Below, in pieces: positions 36,691 through 45,276 of a stretch of 64,000 nt of DNA. A program made the translations under genes and the position numbers. Below the pieces are notes generated by a model. That model did not search any database and was not told the DNA's origin. It was given only the letters and a program-made list of their open reading frames with translations. The stretch comes from Streptomyces olivaceus (GTDB lineage: Bacteria; Actinomycetota; Actinomycetes; Streptomycetales; Streptomycetaceae): the NCBI RefSeq assembly GCF_000721235.1, contig NZ_JOFH01000001.1:434001-498000 (forward strand), given 5' to 3'. Position 1 is the stretch's first letter; each line of letters opens with the position of its first letter.

Positions 36691-37080
36691 ATGACTCTGG
36701 CCCAGCACGCCTTTGAGCGGCTGCAAGGCTGGCCCGACCTCTTTGCGGGTCCGGCCAGTTGCGGAACCGGACGGGCGCTGTGCTCCGTCCGCGACGAGAT
36801 CATCCACTTCCACTCGGACCGGGACGTGGACCTGCACCTCACCCACCGGGCCATCCAGCGCTTCCAGTACGACCTCGGGGGCTCCACGGCCATCCGCCTG
36901 GTCCCCGGGTCCCGCTGGGTCACCGTGCACCTGGACTGCGACGCCGACGTCGACCTGCTGCTGAGCCTGGTGAGCATCGCGCTCAAGGCCCACCAGTCCC
37001 GGGCCACCGCCGGCCCGCCCTCCGGGTGCAACTTCCACCGGGTGACCGTGCTGCCCCGTGCCACGGCCGGCGAGGCCTGA
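36691..37080 (+). CDS. DUF5519 (luciferase-domain) family hypothetical protein
   Basis: 129 residues. The sequence has the short alpha-beta pattern of the family: a Trp-Pro-containing helix (HAFERLQGWPDLFAGPASCGTG), a strand EIIHFHSDRDVDLHLT, VPGSRWVTVHLDCDADVDLLLSLVSIALKAHQSR, and a C-terminal FHRVT. No catalytic function is established for the family. It stands alone between the LPMO gene and the convergent MFS gene. Confidence 0.65.
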   Translation: MTLAQHAFERLQGWPDLFAGPASCGTGRALCSVRDEIIHFHSDRDVDLHLTHRAIQRFQYDLGGSTAIRLVPGSRWVTVHLDCDADVDLLLSLVSIALKAHQSRATAGPPSGCNFHRVTVLPRATAGEA

Positions 37081-37122
37081 CGGCACGGAGGGCGCGTGTG
37101 CCCGGGGCGGTTCGACGCCCCG

Positions 37123-38727
37123 TCAGGGCCCGGTGCGCCGGATGCCCGCGGCGGCGAGTACCGCGCCGAGCACGCACAGGGCACCGGTGACTAGGACGGC
37201 CAGGTGCACGCCGTTCATAAATGCCTGCCCGCTGCCCTCCACCACGGCGGCCCGCAGCCCGGCCGGCAGGTCGGCGGAGACGGGCGCCACGCCCATCGCG
37301 ACCGCGTCCCGGGCCTCCCGGAGGCCCTGGGCCACGGGCTGCGGCACGCCCGCACCGGTCAGCTCGCCGGCGAGGGTGGCACCGACCCTGGCGCTGATCA
37401 GGGAGACCAGCACGGACGTGCCGAGCGCGCCGCCGATCTGCAGTGTGGTCGCCTGGAGGCCGCCGGCCACACCGGCGTCCCGGACGGGGGCATTGCCGAC
37501 GATGGCGTCGGAGGAGGCGGCCATCACCATGCCGACGCCGAGGCCGAGCGCGACGAACGGCGGCCACATCGCGGCGTAGGAGGAGTCGGTCTGCCAGGTG
37601 AGCATGCCGAAGCAGGAGGCGGCCTGGAGCAGCATGCCCAGGGGCATCGTCAGCCGCGGGCCGTAACGCTGGGTCAGCGCGGCTCCCAGCGGGGAGGCGA
37701 CCAGCGAGGCGAGGCTGAGCGGAAGCGTCCGCACGCCCGCCTCTACCGGCGTGAAGCCCCGCACGTTCTGGAGGTACAGCATGACGAAGAAGATCGTGCC
37801 GAGCATCACGAAGAAGTTGAGCGCGGTGACGACGGCGCCGATCGTCAGCGCGCGGCTGCGGAAGAGGCGCATCGGCAGGAGCGGGTGGGCGACGCGGGTC
37901 TCGTAGCGGCCGAACGCGAGCAGCAGGACGAGTCCGGCGGCGACGGCGCCCAGGGTGCCGGCGGAGGTCCAGCCCCAGGTCTCGCCCTTGACGATGCCGA
38001 AGACCACGGCCAGCAGGCCGAGGGCGAGCAGCAGGAGACCGGGGACGTCGAACCGTTCCCCGCCGGTGGCGTTGCGGCTCTCCGGGAGGACGAGGGCGCC
38101 GAAGGCGACGGCGGCGACGCCGATGGGGGCGTTGACGTAGAAGACGGACTCCCAGTCGACGTGTTCCACGAGGAGACCGCCGACGATGGGACCGAGAGCG
38201 GTCGCGACGGCCGAGACCATGGCCCAGATGCCGACGGCCATGCCGAACTTCTTGGGCGGGAACGCGGCGCGGAGCAGGCCGAGGGTGTTGGGCATCAGCA
38301 GTCCGCCGAAGGCGCCCTGGAGGGCGCGGAAGGCGACCACGCCCTCGATCGACCCGGCCAGTCCGATGGCGACGGAGGCAAGGGTGAAGCCGACGACGCC
38401 GGCCAGGTAGTAGGTGCGCCGGCCGAACCGGTCTCCGAGCTTGCCGCCCAGGACGAGGGTGGCGGCGAGCGCGAGCAGGTAGGCGTTGGTGACCCACTGG
38501 AGCTGGGCGGTCGACGCCTGCAGGTCGCGGCCTATCTCGGGGTTGGCGATGGCGACGACGGAGCCGTCGAGCTGGACCATGAACAGGCCGAAGGCGACGG
38601 CGAAGAGGGTCAGCCAGGGGTGGGAGCGCAGGCGGCCCGCCGCCGACGGGGCGGCTGCGGAGTGGGGCGGTGGCGTGGGTGTGGACCCGGACGTGCCGGG
38701 GTGGTCCACGGACGTGGAGGAGGGCAT
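37123..38727 (-). CDS. MFS drug transporter, DHA2 (EmrB/QacA) family, 14 TM
   Basis: 534 residues. After a ~35-residue disordered head come about 14 membrane segments. The first carries the DHA2 motif FGLFMVQLDGSVVAIANPEIGRDLQAS. Motif A is GGKLGDRFGRRTYYLAG near residue 95, and motif C-like glycine/proline residues occur in TALGPIVGGLLVEHVDWESVFYVNAPIG. It exports cationic or hydrophobic compounds with proton exchange. The MarR-type gene 170 nt upstream on the same strand is the likely regulator. Confidence 0.92.
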   Translation of the reverse strand: MPSSTSVDHPGTSGSTPTPPPHSAAAPSAAGRLRSHPWLTLFAVAFGLFMVQLDGSVVAIANPEIGRDLQASTAQLQWVTNAYLLALAATLVLGGKLGDRFGRRTYYLAGVVGFTLASVAIGLAGSIEGVVAFRALQGAFGGLLMPNTLGLLRAAFPPKKFGMAVGIWAMVSAVATALGPIVGGLLVEHVDWESVFYVNAPIGVAAVAFGALVLPESRNATGGERFDVPGLLLLALGLLAVVFGIVKGETWGWTSAGTLGAVAAGLVLLLAFGRYETRVAHPLLPMRLFRSRALTIGAVVTALNFFVMLGTIFFVMLYLQNVRGFTPVEAGVRTLPLSLASLVASPLGAALTQRYGPRLTMPLGMLLQAASCFGMLTWQTDSSYAAMWPPFVALGLGVGMVMAASSDAIVGNAPVRDAGVAGGLQATTLQIGGALGTSVLVSLISARVGATLAGELTGAGVPQPVAQGLREARDAVAMGVAPVSADLPAGLRAAVVEGSGQAFMNGVHLAVLVTGALCVLGAVLAAAGIRRTGP

Positions 38728-38897
38728 GGAGGGGCTTCGCTTCCGGATTCGCGGTGACGGGGAGGGTGGCGGGCGGCCGGCACGAGCGTCCGTGGCTGCC
38801 CGCCGAACGACCGGTCCGCGGACGGCCGGGGGCGGCCGGGGGCGGTCGAGGAACGGCCGGGGCGGCGCGGGGACGGTCAGGGGCGGCGCGGGGACGG

Positions 38898-39368
38898 TCA
38901 GCGGGTGGGGCGGAGGTGCCGCGTCAGCGCGTCGAGGGCGTCCAGGGCGGAGCCGAGCGCGCCCTGCTGTCCCTCGGTGAGGGGGGTCAGGGCCTGTCGG
39001 ATGAGCGCGGTCTCCAGTTCCCGCACCTCGGTCAGCCGCTCACGGGCCACGGCCGTGAGGTGGAGGTGGGCGACGCGCTTGTCGGCACTGTCCCGCCTGC
39101 GCTCCAGGTCGCCCTGCTCGGTGAGCTGGGAGACCAGGGCGCTGACGTTGTTCGGCTTCATCAGCAGGGCCTCGGCGGCCTCGCGCACCGTGGCGCCCTC
39201 GTGCTGCGCGACGTACCGCAGCAGGGCGAGCTGGGCCTCCGGGGGCTTGGGGTGCGGGTACCGCGCGGCGACCTGCCGGTCCAGCGCCCGGTGCAGCGCG
39301 GGAAGGCACGCCGCGAGCCCGGAGGCGACGCGGTCGATGTCCCGGCGAGGGGTGCTGGAGTCGGCCAC
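38898..39368 (-). CDS. MarR family regulator of the adjacent MFS pump
   Basis: 156 residues from the GTG at 39368; longer in-frame starts run into the opposite DUF779 gene. The MarR winged helix is ALLRYVAQHEGATVREAAEALLMKPNNVSALVSQLTEQGDLERRRDSADKRVAHLHLTAVA. It precedes the efflux pump in the same direction. Direct repeats upstream could be its own operator. A drug or phenolic ligand that induces the pump is the normal logic. Confidence 0.82.
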   Translation of the reverse strand: MADSSTPRRDIDRVASGLAACLPALHRALDRQVAARYPHPKPPEAQLALLRYVAQHEGATVREAAEALLMKPNNVSALVSQLTEQGDLERRRDSADKRVAHLHLTAVARERLTEVRELETALIRQALTPLTEGQQGALGSALDALDALTRHLRPTR

Positions 39369-39377
39369 CCCGGAACA

Positions 39378-39400
39378 ATAGGTATGGTCAGATAGGTATG
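39378..39400. promoter_or_regulatory. Direct repeats ATAGGTATG upstream of the marR-pump genes
   Basis: Two identical 9-mers at 39378-39386 and 39392-39400 (14-bp period) form an AT-rich patch 10 nt upstream of the GTG start on the opposite strand. They probably contain the promoter and regulator site. Confidence 0.45.
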
Positions 39401-39486
39401 TCAAAAGAGGTAATGGCCGGGGGTCCGCCCCGGCCCCCTCCTCGCCCCCTCCCCCGCAACGCACTCGCAACCTTCCCCGTGCTGGC

Positions 39487-39864
39487 ATGGGTGGCATGGG
39501 TGACACATACGAGGAGATTCCCCACGTCGAACTGACCGCCGGGGCGGCCGCACTGCTGCGGCGGCTCCGCGAGGCACACGGGCCGCTGATGTTCCACCAG
39601 TCCGGCGGCTGCTGCGACGGCAGCGCCCCCATGTGCTATCCGGCCGGGGAGTTCCGCACCGGCGCCTCGGACGTCCTGCTCGGCGAACTGGCCGTCGAGG
39701 GGGTCGGGGAGCCGGTGGAGTTCTGGATGTCGCGCAGTCAGTACGAGGCGTGGGCGCACACCCGGCTGATCGTGGACGTCGTCGCGGGCCGGGGCAGCGG
39801 CTTCTCGCTGGAGGCCCCCGAGGGGGTGCGTTTCCTCATCCGCTCCCGCGTGATCGGGACCTGA
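39487..39864 (+). CDS. DUF779 family protein
   Basis: 125 residues (or 122 from the second ATG at 39496). DUF779 hallmarks: LMFHQSGGCCDGSAPMCYPAGEF with the Cys-Cys and later Cys (potential metal ligands), SDVLLGEL, FWMSRSQYEAWAHTRLIVDVV, and GRGSGFSLEAPEGVRFLIRSRVI at the end. In many actinobacteria and proteobacteria this gene directly follows an ExaC-type aldehyde dehydrogenase. Here that enzyme is encoded 34 kb away at 4.3-5.8 kb. The function is unknown; a maturation or redox accessory role is only a guess. Confidence 0.88.
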   Translation: MGGMGDTYEEIPHVELTAGAAALLRRLREAHGPLMFHQSGGCCDGSAPMCYPAGEFRTGASDVLLGELAVEGVGEPVEFWMSRSQYEAWAHTRLIVDVVAGRGSGFSLEAPEGVRFLIRSRVIGT

Positions 39865-39888
39865 CGGCACCGGACCCGACGGCACCGG

Positions 39889-40083
39889 TCACGGTCTGAA
39901 GCCGCTGACGATGTCCGCCGTGGCCGTCAGACCGTCGTTGATGGTCGGGGCGAGGCTCGTGCTCGCCAGGCAGAAGCCGAGCAACAGGCACACCAGTGCG
40001 TGCGAGATCTTGAGCCCGCCGTTGCGCAGGAAGATCACCGCCAGGACCAGCAGCAACAGCACCACAGAGATGGAAACGGCCAT
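39889..40083 (-). CDS. Short two-segment membrane protein
   Basis: 64 residues. The ATG at 40083 has a near-perfect GGAGGAGG upstream, which decides it over the 127-residue frame starting at 40272. Two hydrophobic segments (VSISVVLLLLVLAVIFL and HALVCLLLGFCLAS) flank a short NGGLKIS turn. The tail SLAPTINDGLTATADIVSGF is amphipathic. Similar short proteins are common in Streptomyces, and no function is known to me. Confidence 0.7.
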   Translation of the reverse strand: MAVSISVVLLLLVLAVIFLRNGGLKISHALVCLLLGFCLASTSLAPTINDGLTATADIVSGFRP

Positions 40084-40201
40084 GGTCAACCTCCTCCGCC
40101 ACGTCCACTTCGCGGCGTTCGGCCGCAAGTGTGGCGTAGCGGAGGGTTCGTCCGGGCGGCTGACCTGTCCTCCGAACGAGTGGTGTTCCGCGGGCCGCCT
40201 C

Positions 40202-41098
40202 CTACCGCTTGCCGCGGGCGTCGAGGAATGCCTCAAGACCGGCGAGGTCGTCGGTGTTGAGGTGGTCGACACCGGCGTCGAGCAGTTCTCCCCACACGGC
40301 GTCCCGCGCGGGGCCCGCCACGTCGGGGGTGGCCCAGAAGCGCACCCGCTGTCCGCGGGCGTGGGCCGCGCCGACGATGCCCCGCAGCTTGCGCCGCTCG
40401 GCGGCCGGGAAGGTTCCGACGCCCTGCCAGGTGAAGTTGAGCGTCCAGTTGTCGCTGATCAGCGGAGCGAAGGAGGCCGGTGCCGTGGTGCCGAGGTCGG
40501 TGAGGCGGCCGTCGTAGAAGGCCAGGCGGGTGCGCTGGGCCTCCATCGGCGGGCGGGCCGCGCGGTCGCCGGAGACCACCGCGGTGACGGCGCCGGGGCG
40601 GACGCGGCCGTGGGCGTAGGAGGTGAACAGGTGCCGGTAGGGGCGCAGTCGGCGGTCGAGTTCGAGGTACGTCGACGATCCCTCGGTCTTGATGTCGATC
40701 AGGAGTTGTAGCGAGCCGCGGTCGCGGCGGTACACCCGGCCGTGGCCGGCCCGGACGCGGGCGGCGAGCGGGTCGAGGTAGAGGGCCTCCAGGGTGCGGG
40801 CCGGGTCGAGGTCCTCGGGGTCGTGGGCGACGAGGAGTTGGCCGTCGACCAGGTAGATGTCGGCCTCGACGCTGCCGAAGCGGTGGTCGAGCGCGTCGAG
40901 GAGGGGGCGCGCGTGCTCGTAGTCGTTGTGGGCGTGGGCGCGCCACAACGGGCGCGGGCCGGGCCTGCCTTCGCCCGCCGGGGCGCTGCCGCTGTGCCTG
41001 TTGCCGGCCGCCAGTGCGGTGCCGGCGGGCAGGACGACCGCGCCCGCGAGGGCGGTGCCGAGGGTGCTGAGGGCTCTGCGTCGGGTGGTGAGGGCCAT
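40202..41098 (-). CDS. Secreted PLC-like phosphodiesterase (GDPD/AIM6 type)
   Basis: 298 residues. The Tat signal is TTRRRALSTLGTALAGAVVLPAGTALAAG. The mature domain starts RAHAHNDYEHARPLLDALDHRFGSVEADIYLVDGQLLVAHD, which contains the His-Asn-Asp metal/catalytic pattern of the PLC-like phosphodiesterase superfamily (HNDY, Glu-x-Asp and the second His). It ends HARGQRVRFWATPD and DHLNTDDLAGLEAFL, the GDPD-like TIM-barrel close. It probably hydrolyses phosphodiesters of exported lipids or wall polymers. The substrate is unknown. Confidence 0.82.
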   Translation of the reverse strand: MALTTRRRALSTLGTALAGAVVLPAGTALAAGNRHSGSAPAGEGRPGPRPLWRAHAHNDYEHARPLLDALDHRFGSVEADIYLVDGQLLVAHDPEDLDPARTLEALYLDPLAARVRAGHGRVYRRDRGSLQLLIDIKTEGSSTYLELDRRLRPYRHLFTSYAHGRVRPGAVTAVVSGDRAARPPMEAQRTRLAFYDGRLTDLGTTAPASFAPLISDNWTLNFTWQGVGTFPAAERRKLRGIVGAAHARGQRVRFWATPDVAGPARDAVWGELLDAGVDHLNTDDLAGLEAFLDARGKR

Positions 41099-41268
41099 GC
41101 TCTGCCTCCCTGGAGGTGCCGTACGGGACGCCTGTGAGTATGGGGTCCCGGTGCCTTCGGGGAGCAGAGCCGTGCGGGGAGTTGGCCCGACCGCCGCCGG
41201 TCGTTCACTTCCGCGGACGGGCGGCGGTGTTCCCCCGCGACGCTCCCCCGCGACGAGCGGAAGGCAAA

Positions 41269-41299
41269 GTGCCCGCCCTCCCGGAAGGAGGACGGGCAC
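41269..41299 (-). terminator. Hairpin terminator of the acyl-CoA dehydrogenase operon
   Basis: 13-bp arms (41269-41281 and 41287-41299) with one mismatch and a 5-nt loop, 24 nt beyond the last stop of the minus-strand operon. Confidence 0.7.
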
Positions 41300-41322
41300 C
41301 GCTCCGGTACGAGGACGGGGCG

Positions 41323-42411
41323 TCAGGGTGCGGGCAGGTCGACCAGGGCGGCCAGCGCCTCCCGGTGGGCGCCGGCCGTTCCGTAGGCGATCGAGTCGGC
41401 CTTGGCCCTCTTCAGGTACAGGTGGACCGGGTGCTCCCACGTCATGCCGATGCCGCCGTGCAGTTGCAGTGCCTCCTCGGCCGCGTGGACGGCGACCCGG
41501 GCCGCGTGGGCCTGGGCGACGGCGACGGCGATGTCCGTGTCCGCGCCGGTCGCGAGGGCGTCGGCCGCGTTGCGGGCGGCGGCGCGCAGTCCGGCGATCT
41601 CCAGCCACAGCCGGGCGAGCCGGTGCTTGAGCGCCTGGAAGCCGCCGACCCGGCGGTTGAACTGCCTGCGTTCCTTGAGGTGACGGACCGTCTCGGTCAG
41701 CAGCCAGTCGGCGAGGCCCAGTTGCTCGGACGCGAGCAGCCCGGCACCGGTCCGCAGGGCCCGCCGCACGGCGGGCGCCGCCTCGCCGAGGCGGCGCCCG
41801 GTCACGCCGTCGAGGGCCACCCGGGCCACCGGCCGGGTCAGGTCCAGGGAGACCTGCGGCACGACGGTGGCGTCGGCGGTCCGCACCGCGTACAGGCCCC
41901 CGTCGTCCGCGGGCACGAGCAGTACGTCGGCGGCGGACGCGTCGGCGATGCCGGTCAGTTCCCCGTGCAGGGTGCCGTCTTCGAGCCGTACGGACGCGAA
42001 CGCGCCGCCGGGCGCGACGTGGAGTCCGACGGCCAGGGCGGCCACGGTGGCGGCGGACGCCAGTTCGCCGAGCAGGTCGTCGGCGCCGCAGGCGAGCAGT
42101 GCCTCGGTGGCGACGACGGCACTCGTCAGATACGGCACGGGTGCGACCGCGCGCCCCAACTCCTCCAGGACGACCGCGGTTTCGCGGTGGGAGGCGCCCT
42201 GCCCGCCCAGTTCCTCGGGTATGAGCAGGCCCGCGAGTCCCATCGCGTCCGAGAGCGCCTTCCAGAGCGGGACGTCGTGCACGGCGGCCGACTCGCTGCG
42301 GGCGATGACGCCGGCGGGGTCGCAGTGGTCGGTGAGCAGGTCCCGCACGGCCGCGCGCAGCGCCTCTTCCTCCTCCGAGTGGAGCAGGGCGGGTTCCGGC
42401 TGTGCGCTCAT
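41323..42411 (-). CDS. Acyl-CoA dehydrogenase, subunit lacking the catalytic-Glu motif
   Basis: 362 residues with the FadE fold: N-terminal helical domain (EEEEALRAAVRDLLTDHCDP), LIPEELGGQGASHRETAVVLEELGRAVAPVPYL, a middle beta domain, RRQFNRRVGGFQALKHRLARLWLE, and the C-terminal ALQLHGGIGMTWEHPVHLYLKRAK. The EGTSE-type segment that carries the base in the partner protein is not present. Its start overlaps the partner gene stop by 4 bases. Actinobacterial pairs of this kind form heterotetramers in which each chain contributes to shared FAD sites, as described for the steroid side-chain enzymes. Confidence 0.88.
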   Translation of the reverse strand: MSAQPEPALLHSEEEEALRAAVRDLLTDHCDPAGVIARSESAAVHDVPLWKALSDAMGLAGLLIPEELGGQGASHRETAVVLEELGRAVAPVPYLTSAVVATEALLACGADDLLGELASAATVAALAVGLHVAPGGAFASVRLEDGTLHGELTGIADASAADVLLVPADDGGLYAVRTADATVVPQVSLDLTRPVARVALDGVTGRRLGEAAPAVRRALRTGAGLLASEQLGLADWLLTETVRHLKERRQFNRRVGGFQALKHRLARLWLEIAGLRAAARNAADALATGADTDIAVAVAQAHAARVAVHAAEEALQLHGGIGMTWEHPVHLYLKRAKADSIAYGTAGAHREALAALVDLPAP

Positions 42412-43589
42412 CGGGCGAGGTCCTTCCATGCGACGTCCTTGTCGGTGCGCGGCTCGGCGGGCAGGCCCAGGACGCGCTCGGCGACGATGTTCAGCAGGAC
42501 TTCGCTGGTCCCGCCCTCGATGCTGTTGCCCTTGGAGCGCAGGTAGCGGTATCCGGCGTCGCGGCCGGTGAAGTCGACCAGTTCCGGGCGGCGCATGGTC
42601 CAGTCGTCGTACAGCAGGCCCTCCTCGCCGAGGAGTTCCACCTCCAGGCCGCTGATCTCCTGGTTCAGGCGGGCGAAGGTCAGCTTCATGCCCGCGCCCT
42701 CGGGCCCCGGCTGGCCGGCCGCGAGTTGCTGGCGCAGGCGGACGCCGGTGAGCCGGGCGACCTCGGCCTCGACCCACAGGCCCAGCAGGCGCTGATGCGT
42801 GTCGTGGGTACGCAGTCCGGGGCGCTCGCGCCAGGTGGCGGCGACCTTGCCGATCATGCCGCCCTCGCGCGGAACCGGGGTGCCGCCGATGGCGACGCGC
42901 TCGTTGTTGAGCGTGGTCTGCGCGACCCGCCAGCCGTCGCCGACCTCACCGAGCCGCCGGGAGTCGGGGATGCGGACGTCGGTGAGGAAGACCTCGTTGA
43001 ACTCGGCCTCGCCGGTGATCTGGCGCAGCGGCCGGACCTCGACGCCCGGGTCGCTCATGTCGCACACGAAGTAGGTGATGCCCCGGTGCTTGGGCACGTC
43101 CGGGTCGGTTCGGGCGATGAGGATCGCCCAGCGGGCGAGGTGCGCGCTGGACGTCCACACCTTCTGCCCGTTGACGACCCAGTCGTCGCCGTCCCGGACC
43201 GCCCGCGTGCCGAGCGCGGCCAGGTCGGATCCGGCGCCGGGCTCGCTGAAGAGCTGGCACCAGACCTCCTCGCCGGTCCACAGCGGGCGCAGGAGGCGGC
43301 GCTTCTGCTCTTCCGTGCCGTACTGGAGGACGGTCGGGGCCGCCATGCCGAGGCCGATGCCTATGCGCCGGGGGTCGTTGCCGGGGGCGCCCGCGGTCTC
43401 CAGTTCGGCGTCCACGACGGCTTGCAGGGCGCGTGGTGCGGCGAGGCCGCCGAGGCCCTCCGGGTAGTGCACCCAGGCGAGTCCGGCGTCGAAGCGGGCC
43501 CGGAGGAAGTCCAGGCGGTCCGTGTCGGCGGGCGGGTGCGCGGCCAGCAACTCCCGGGTGCGGCGGCGCAGTTCCGCTGCGGTGGTCAT
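42408..43589 (-). CDS. Acyl-CoA dehydrogenase, catalytic-Glu subunit
   Basis: 393 residues. Typical signatures: MAAPTVLQYGTEEQKRRLLRPLWTGEEVWCQLFSEPGAGSDLAALGTRAVRDGDDWVVNGQKVWTS (FAD and substrate site), GVEVRPL, and SKGNSIEGGTSEVLLNIVAERVLG with the catalytic-type Glu near residue 363. It oxidises acyl-CoA to enoyl-CoA. The gene sits between the quinone oxidoreductase and the partner ACAD, and both junctions overlap by 4 bases, so all three are translated together. Confidence 0.9.
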   Translation of the reverse strand: MTTAAELRRRTRELLAAHPPADTDRLDFLRARFDAGLAWVHYPEGLGGLAAPRALQAVVDAELETAGAPGNDPRRIGIGLGMAAPTVLQYGTEEQKRRLLRPLWTGEEVWCQLFSEPGAGSDLAALGTRAVRDGDDWVVNGQKVWTSSAHLARWAILIARTDPDVPKHRGITYFVCDMSDPGVEVRPLRQITGEAEFNEVFLTDVRIPDSRRLGEVGDGWRVAQTTLNNERVAIGGTPVPREGGMIGKVAATWRERPGLRTHDTHQRLLGLWVEAEVARLTGVRLRQQLAAGQPGPEGAGMKLTFARLNQEISGLEVELLGEEGLLYDDWTMRRPELVDFTGRDAGYRYLRSKGNSIEGGTSEVLLNIVAERVLGLPAEPRTDKDVAWKDLAR

Positions 43590-44557
43590 GCGGCTGCCTC
43601 CTTCGCGGGGACGACGGTCACGCGGCCGGTCGTCCGGCCGTCGGCGACGCGCTGCACGGCGTCCGCCGCCGCGTCGAGCGGCACCCGCTCGCTCACCAGC
43701 GGCCTGATCGCGCCACGCGCGGCCAGCTCGGTGAGCTGTTCGTGGCAGTGCCGGACCAGCTCCGGGTTCTTGGTGTTGTACAGGCCCCAGTGCAGGCCGA
43801 GGATCCCGTAGTTCTTGACCAGCGCGTGGTTCAGCGCGGGAGTCGGGATGGTGCCGCCGGCGAAGCCGACGACGACGATGCGGCCCTCGAAGGCGACGAC
43901 CTTGGTGGACTGGGTGTACGCCTCGCCGCCCACCGGGTCGTAGATTACGTCGGCACCGCGGCCGCCGGTGGCCTCCTTGACCGCGGCGACGACGTCCTCT
44001 CCGCGCCGGTCGACGACCAGGTCGCAGCCCAGCTCGCGCGCGACGGCCGCCTTGTCCGGGCCGCCCACCACACCGATGACGGTCGCACCGGCGGCCTTGC
44101 CGAGCTGCACCGCCGCGCTGCCGACGCCACCGGCCGCGGCGTGCACCAGCAGGGTCTCACCCGCCTCCAGGCGGGCCCGGCGGTGCAGGCCGAACCAGCC
44201 CGTCTGGTAGCCGACGTGCAGGGCGGCGGCCTCGGCGTCGTCCAGGGTCTCCGGGGCGGGCAGCAGGGCCCGGGCGTCCGCGAGGGCGTACTCGGCTAGG
44301 CCGCCGTGCGGCAGCACCGGGGTGGCGAGGACGCGGCGCCCGTCCTCCGTCTCACCGCAGATCTCGACGCCGGGCGTGAACGGCAGCGGCGGCCTGACCT
44401 GGTACTGGCCCCGGCACAGCAGGGCGTCCGGGAAGTTGATGTTCGCGGCGCGGACCCTGAGCAGGACCTGGCCCTCGCCGGGAACCGGCGGCGCCGCGTC
44501 CACGAGGCGCATCACCTCGCCCGGCTCGCCGTTCTCGTGCACCTGCCATACCTGCAT
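43586..44557 (-). CDS. NADPH:quinone oxidoreductase (MDR superfamily, zinc-free)
   Basis: 323 residues. GroES-like N-terminus (VLLRVRAANINFPDALLCRGQYQVRPPLPFTPGVEICG), cofactor loop HAAAGGVGSAAVQLGKAAGATVIGVVGGPDKAAVARELGCD near residues 140-185, and YDPVGGEAYTQSTKVVAFEGRIVVVGFAGG. No zinc-binding cysteine cluster was seen, so it belongs to the quinone reductase/enoyl reductase branch. First gene of the ACAD operon, with a TetR-type palindrome over its promoter. It could re-reduce or process the enoyl product, but the role is not fixed by sequence. Confidence 0.88.
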   Translation of the reverse strand: MQVWQVHENGEPGEVMRLVDAAPPVPGEGQVLLRVRAANINFPDALLCRGQYQVRPPLPFTPGVEICGETEDGRRVLATPVLPHGGLAEYALADARALLPAPETLDDAEAAALHVGYQTGWFGLHRRARLEAGETLLVHAAAGGVGSAAVQLGKAAGATVIGVVGGPDKAAVARELGCDLVVDRRGEDVVAAVKEATGGRGADVIYDPVGGEAYTQSTKVVAFEGRIVVVGFAGGTIPTPALNHALVKNYGILGLHWGLYNTKNPELVRHCHEQLTELAARGAIRPLVSERVPLDAAADAVQRVADGRTTGRVTVVPAKEAAA

Positions 44558-44604
44558 GCGGGGCCTCCACCGACTGCGTCGTCCGACCGGGTCTTTCGCA
44601 TACT

Positions 44605-44616
44605 AAGCGGTCGCTT
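44605..44616. promoter_or_regulatory. TetR-type operator AAGCG-GT-CGCTT
   Basis: Perfect 5-bp arms with a GT centre, 48 nt upstream of the quinone oxidoreductase start, overlapping a TAGTAT -10-like hexamer on the minus strand. It fits the half-site style of TetR repressors of acyl-CoA dehydrogenase genes. No tetR gene is adjacent. Confidence 0.55.
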
Positions 44617-44696
44617 GTCGTTCGGGGAACAGCGGACGTCCGGGAATCAGCAGGCTCCGGGAAGCAGCCGGGCCCACGGCGCCGTACGTCACCGCG

Positions 44697-45269
44697 TCAC
44701 GACCGCCGGGGCCGCGCCCGTACGTGCATCCGCTCACCCTGCGGACCGAAGAGGCTGAGGAACTCCGCAGGGCCCTCCCCCGTCGACCCGAACCAGTGCG
44801 GCACCCGGGTGTCGAACTCGGCGGCCTCGCCCGCGGACAGCACCACGTCGTGCTCGCCGAGCACCAGCCGCAGCCGGCCCGAGAGGACGTACAGCCACTC
44901 GTACCCCTCGTGGGTGCGCGGGTCCGGCTCCTCCTTGCGCCGGGGCTCCAGCACCTTGAAGGCCTGGAGGCCGCCCGCCTGCCGGGTGAGCGGCCAGTGG
45001 GTGCGGCCGTGGCGCACGATCGGCTCGGACCGCACCCGGGGGTCGCCGACGGGCGGGGCGCCGACCAGTTCGTCCAGGGGCACCTGGTGGGCCTGGGCGA
45101 TCGGCAGCAGCAGTTCGAGGCTCGGCCGGCGCAGCCCGGACTCCAGCCGGGACAGGGTGCTCACCGAGATGCCGGTCGCCTCCGACAGGGCCGCCAGGGT
45201 CACCTCGCGCTCCTTGCGGAGCTGGCGGAGCCTGGGTCCGACACCGGCGAGGACATCGTCTGCAGTCAT
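44697..45269 (-). CDS. XRE-family regulator with C-terminal cupin domain
   Basis: 190 residues. HTH_3 at 8-65 (GPRLRQLRKEREVTLAALSEATGISVSTLSRLESGLRRPSLELLLPIAQAHQVPLDELVG). Cupin_2 at ~105-185 (YEWLYVLSGRLRLVLGEHDVVLSAGEAAEFDTRVPHWFGSTGEGPAEFLSLFG). The arrangement is that of PuuR-type small-molecule sensors. It is divergent from the flavoprotein gene across a 77-nt gap and is therefore its probable regulator. Confidence 0.92.
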   Translation of the reverse strand: MTADDVLAGVGPRLRQLRKEREVTLAALSEATGISVSTLSRLESGLRRPSLELLLPIAQAHQVPLDELVGAPPVGDPRVRSEPIVRHGRTHWPLTRQAGGLQAFKVLEPRRKEEPDPRTHEGYEWLYVLSGRLRLVLGEHDVVLSAGEAAEFDTRVPHWFGSTGEGPAEFLSLFGPQGERMHVRARPRRS

Positions 45270-45276
45270 ACGGATA

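Noticed and set aside
36691..37080. True bacterial luciferase
   Set aside because: At 129 residues it is far too short for a flavin monooxygenase barrel. The name refers only to the DUF5519 luciferase-domain label.
39889..40272. 127-residue version of the short membrane protein
   Set aside because: A GGAGGAGG sits directly before the internal ATG at 40083, and the extension is low-complexity Pro/Ser/Arg sequence.
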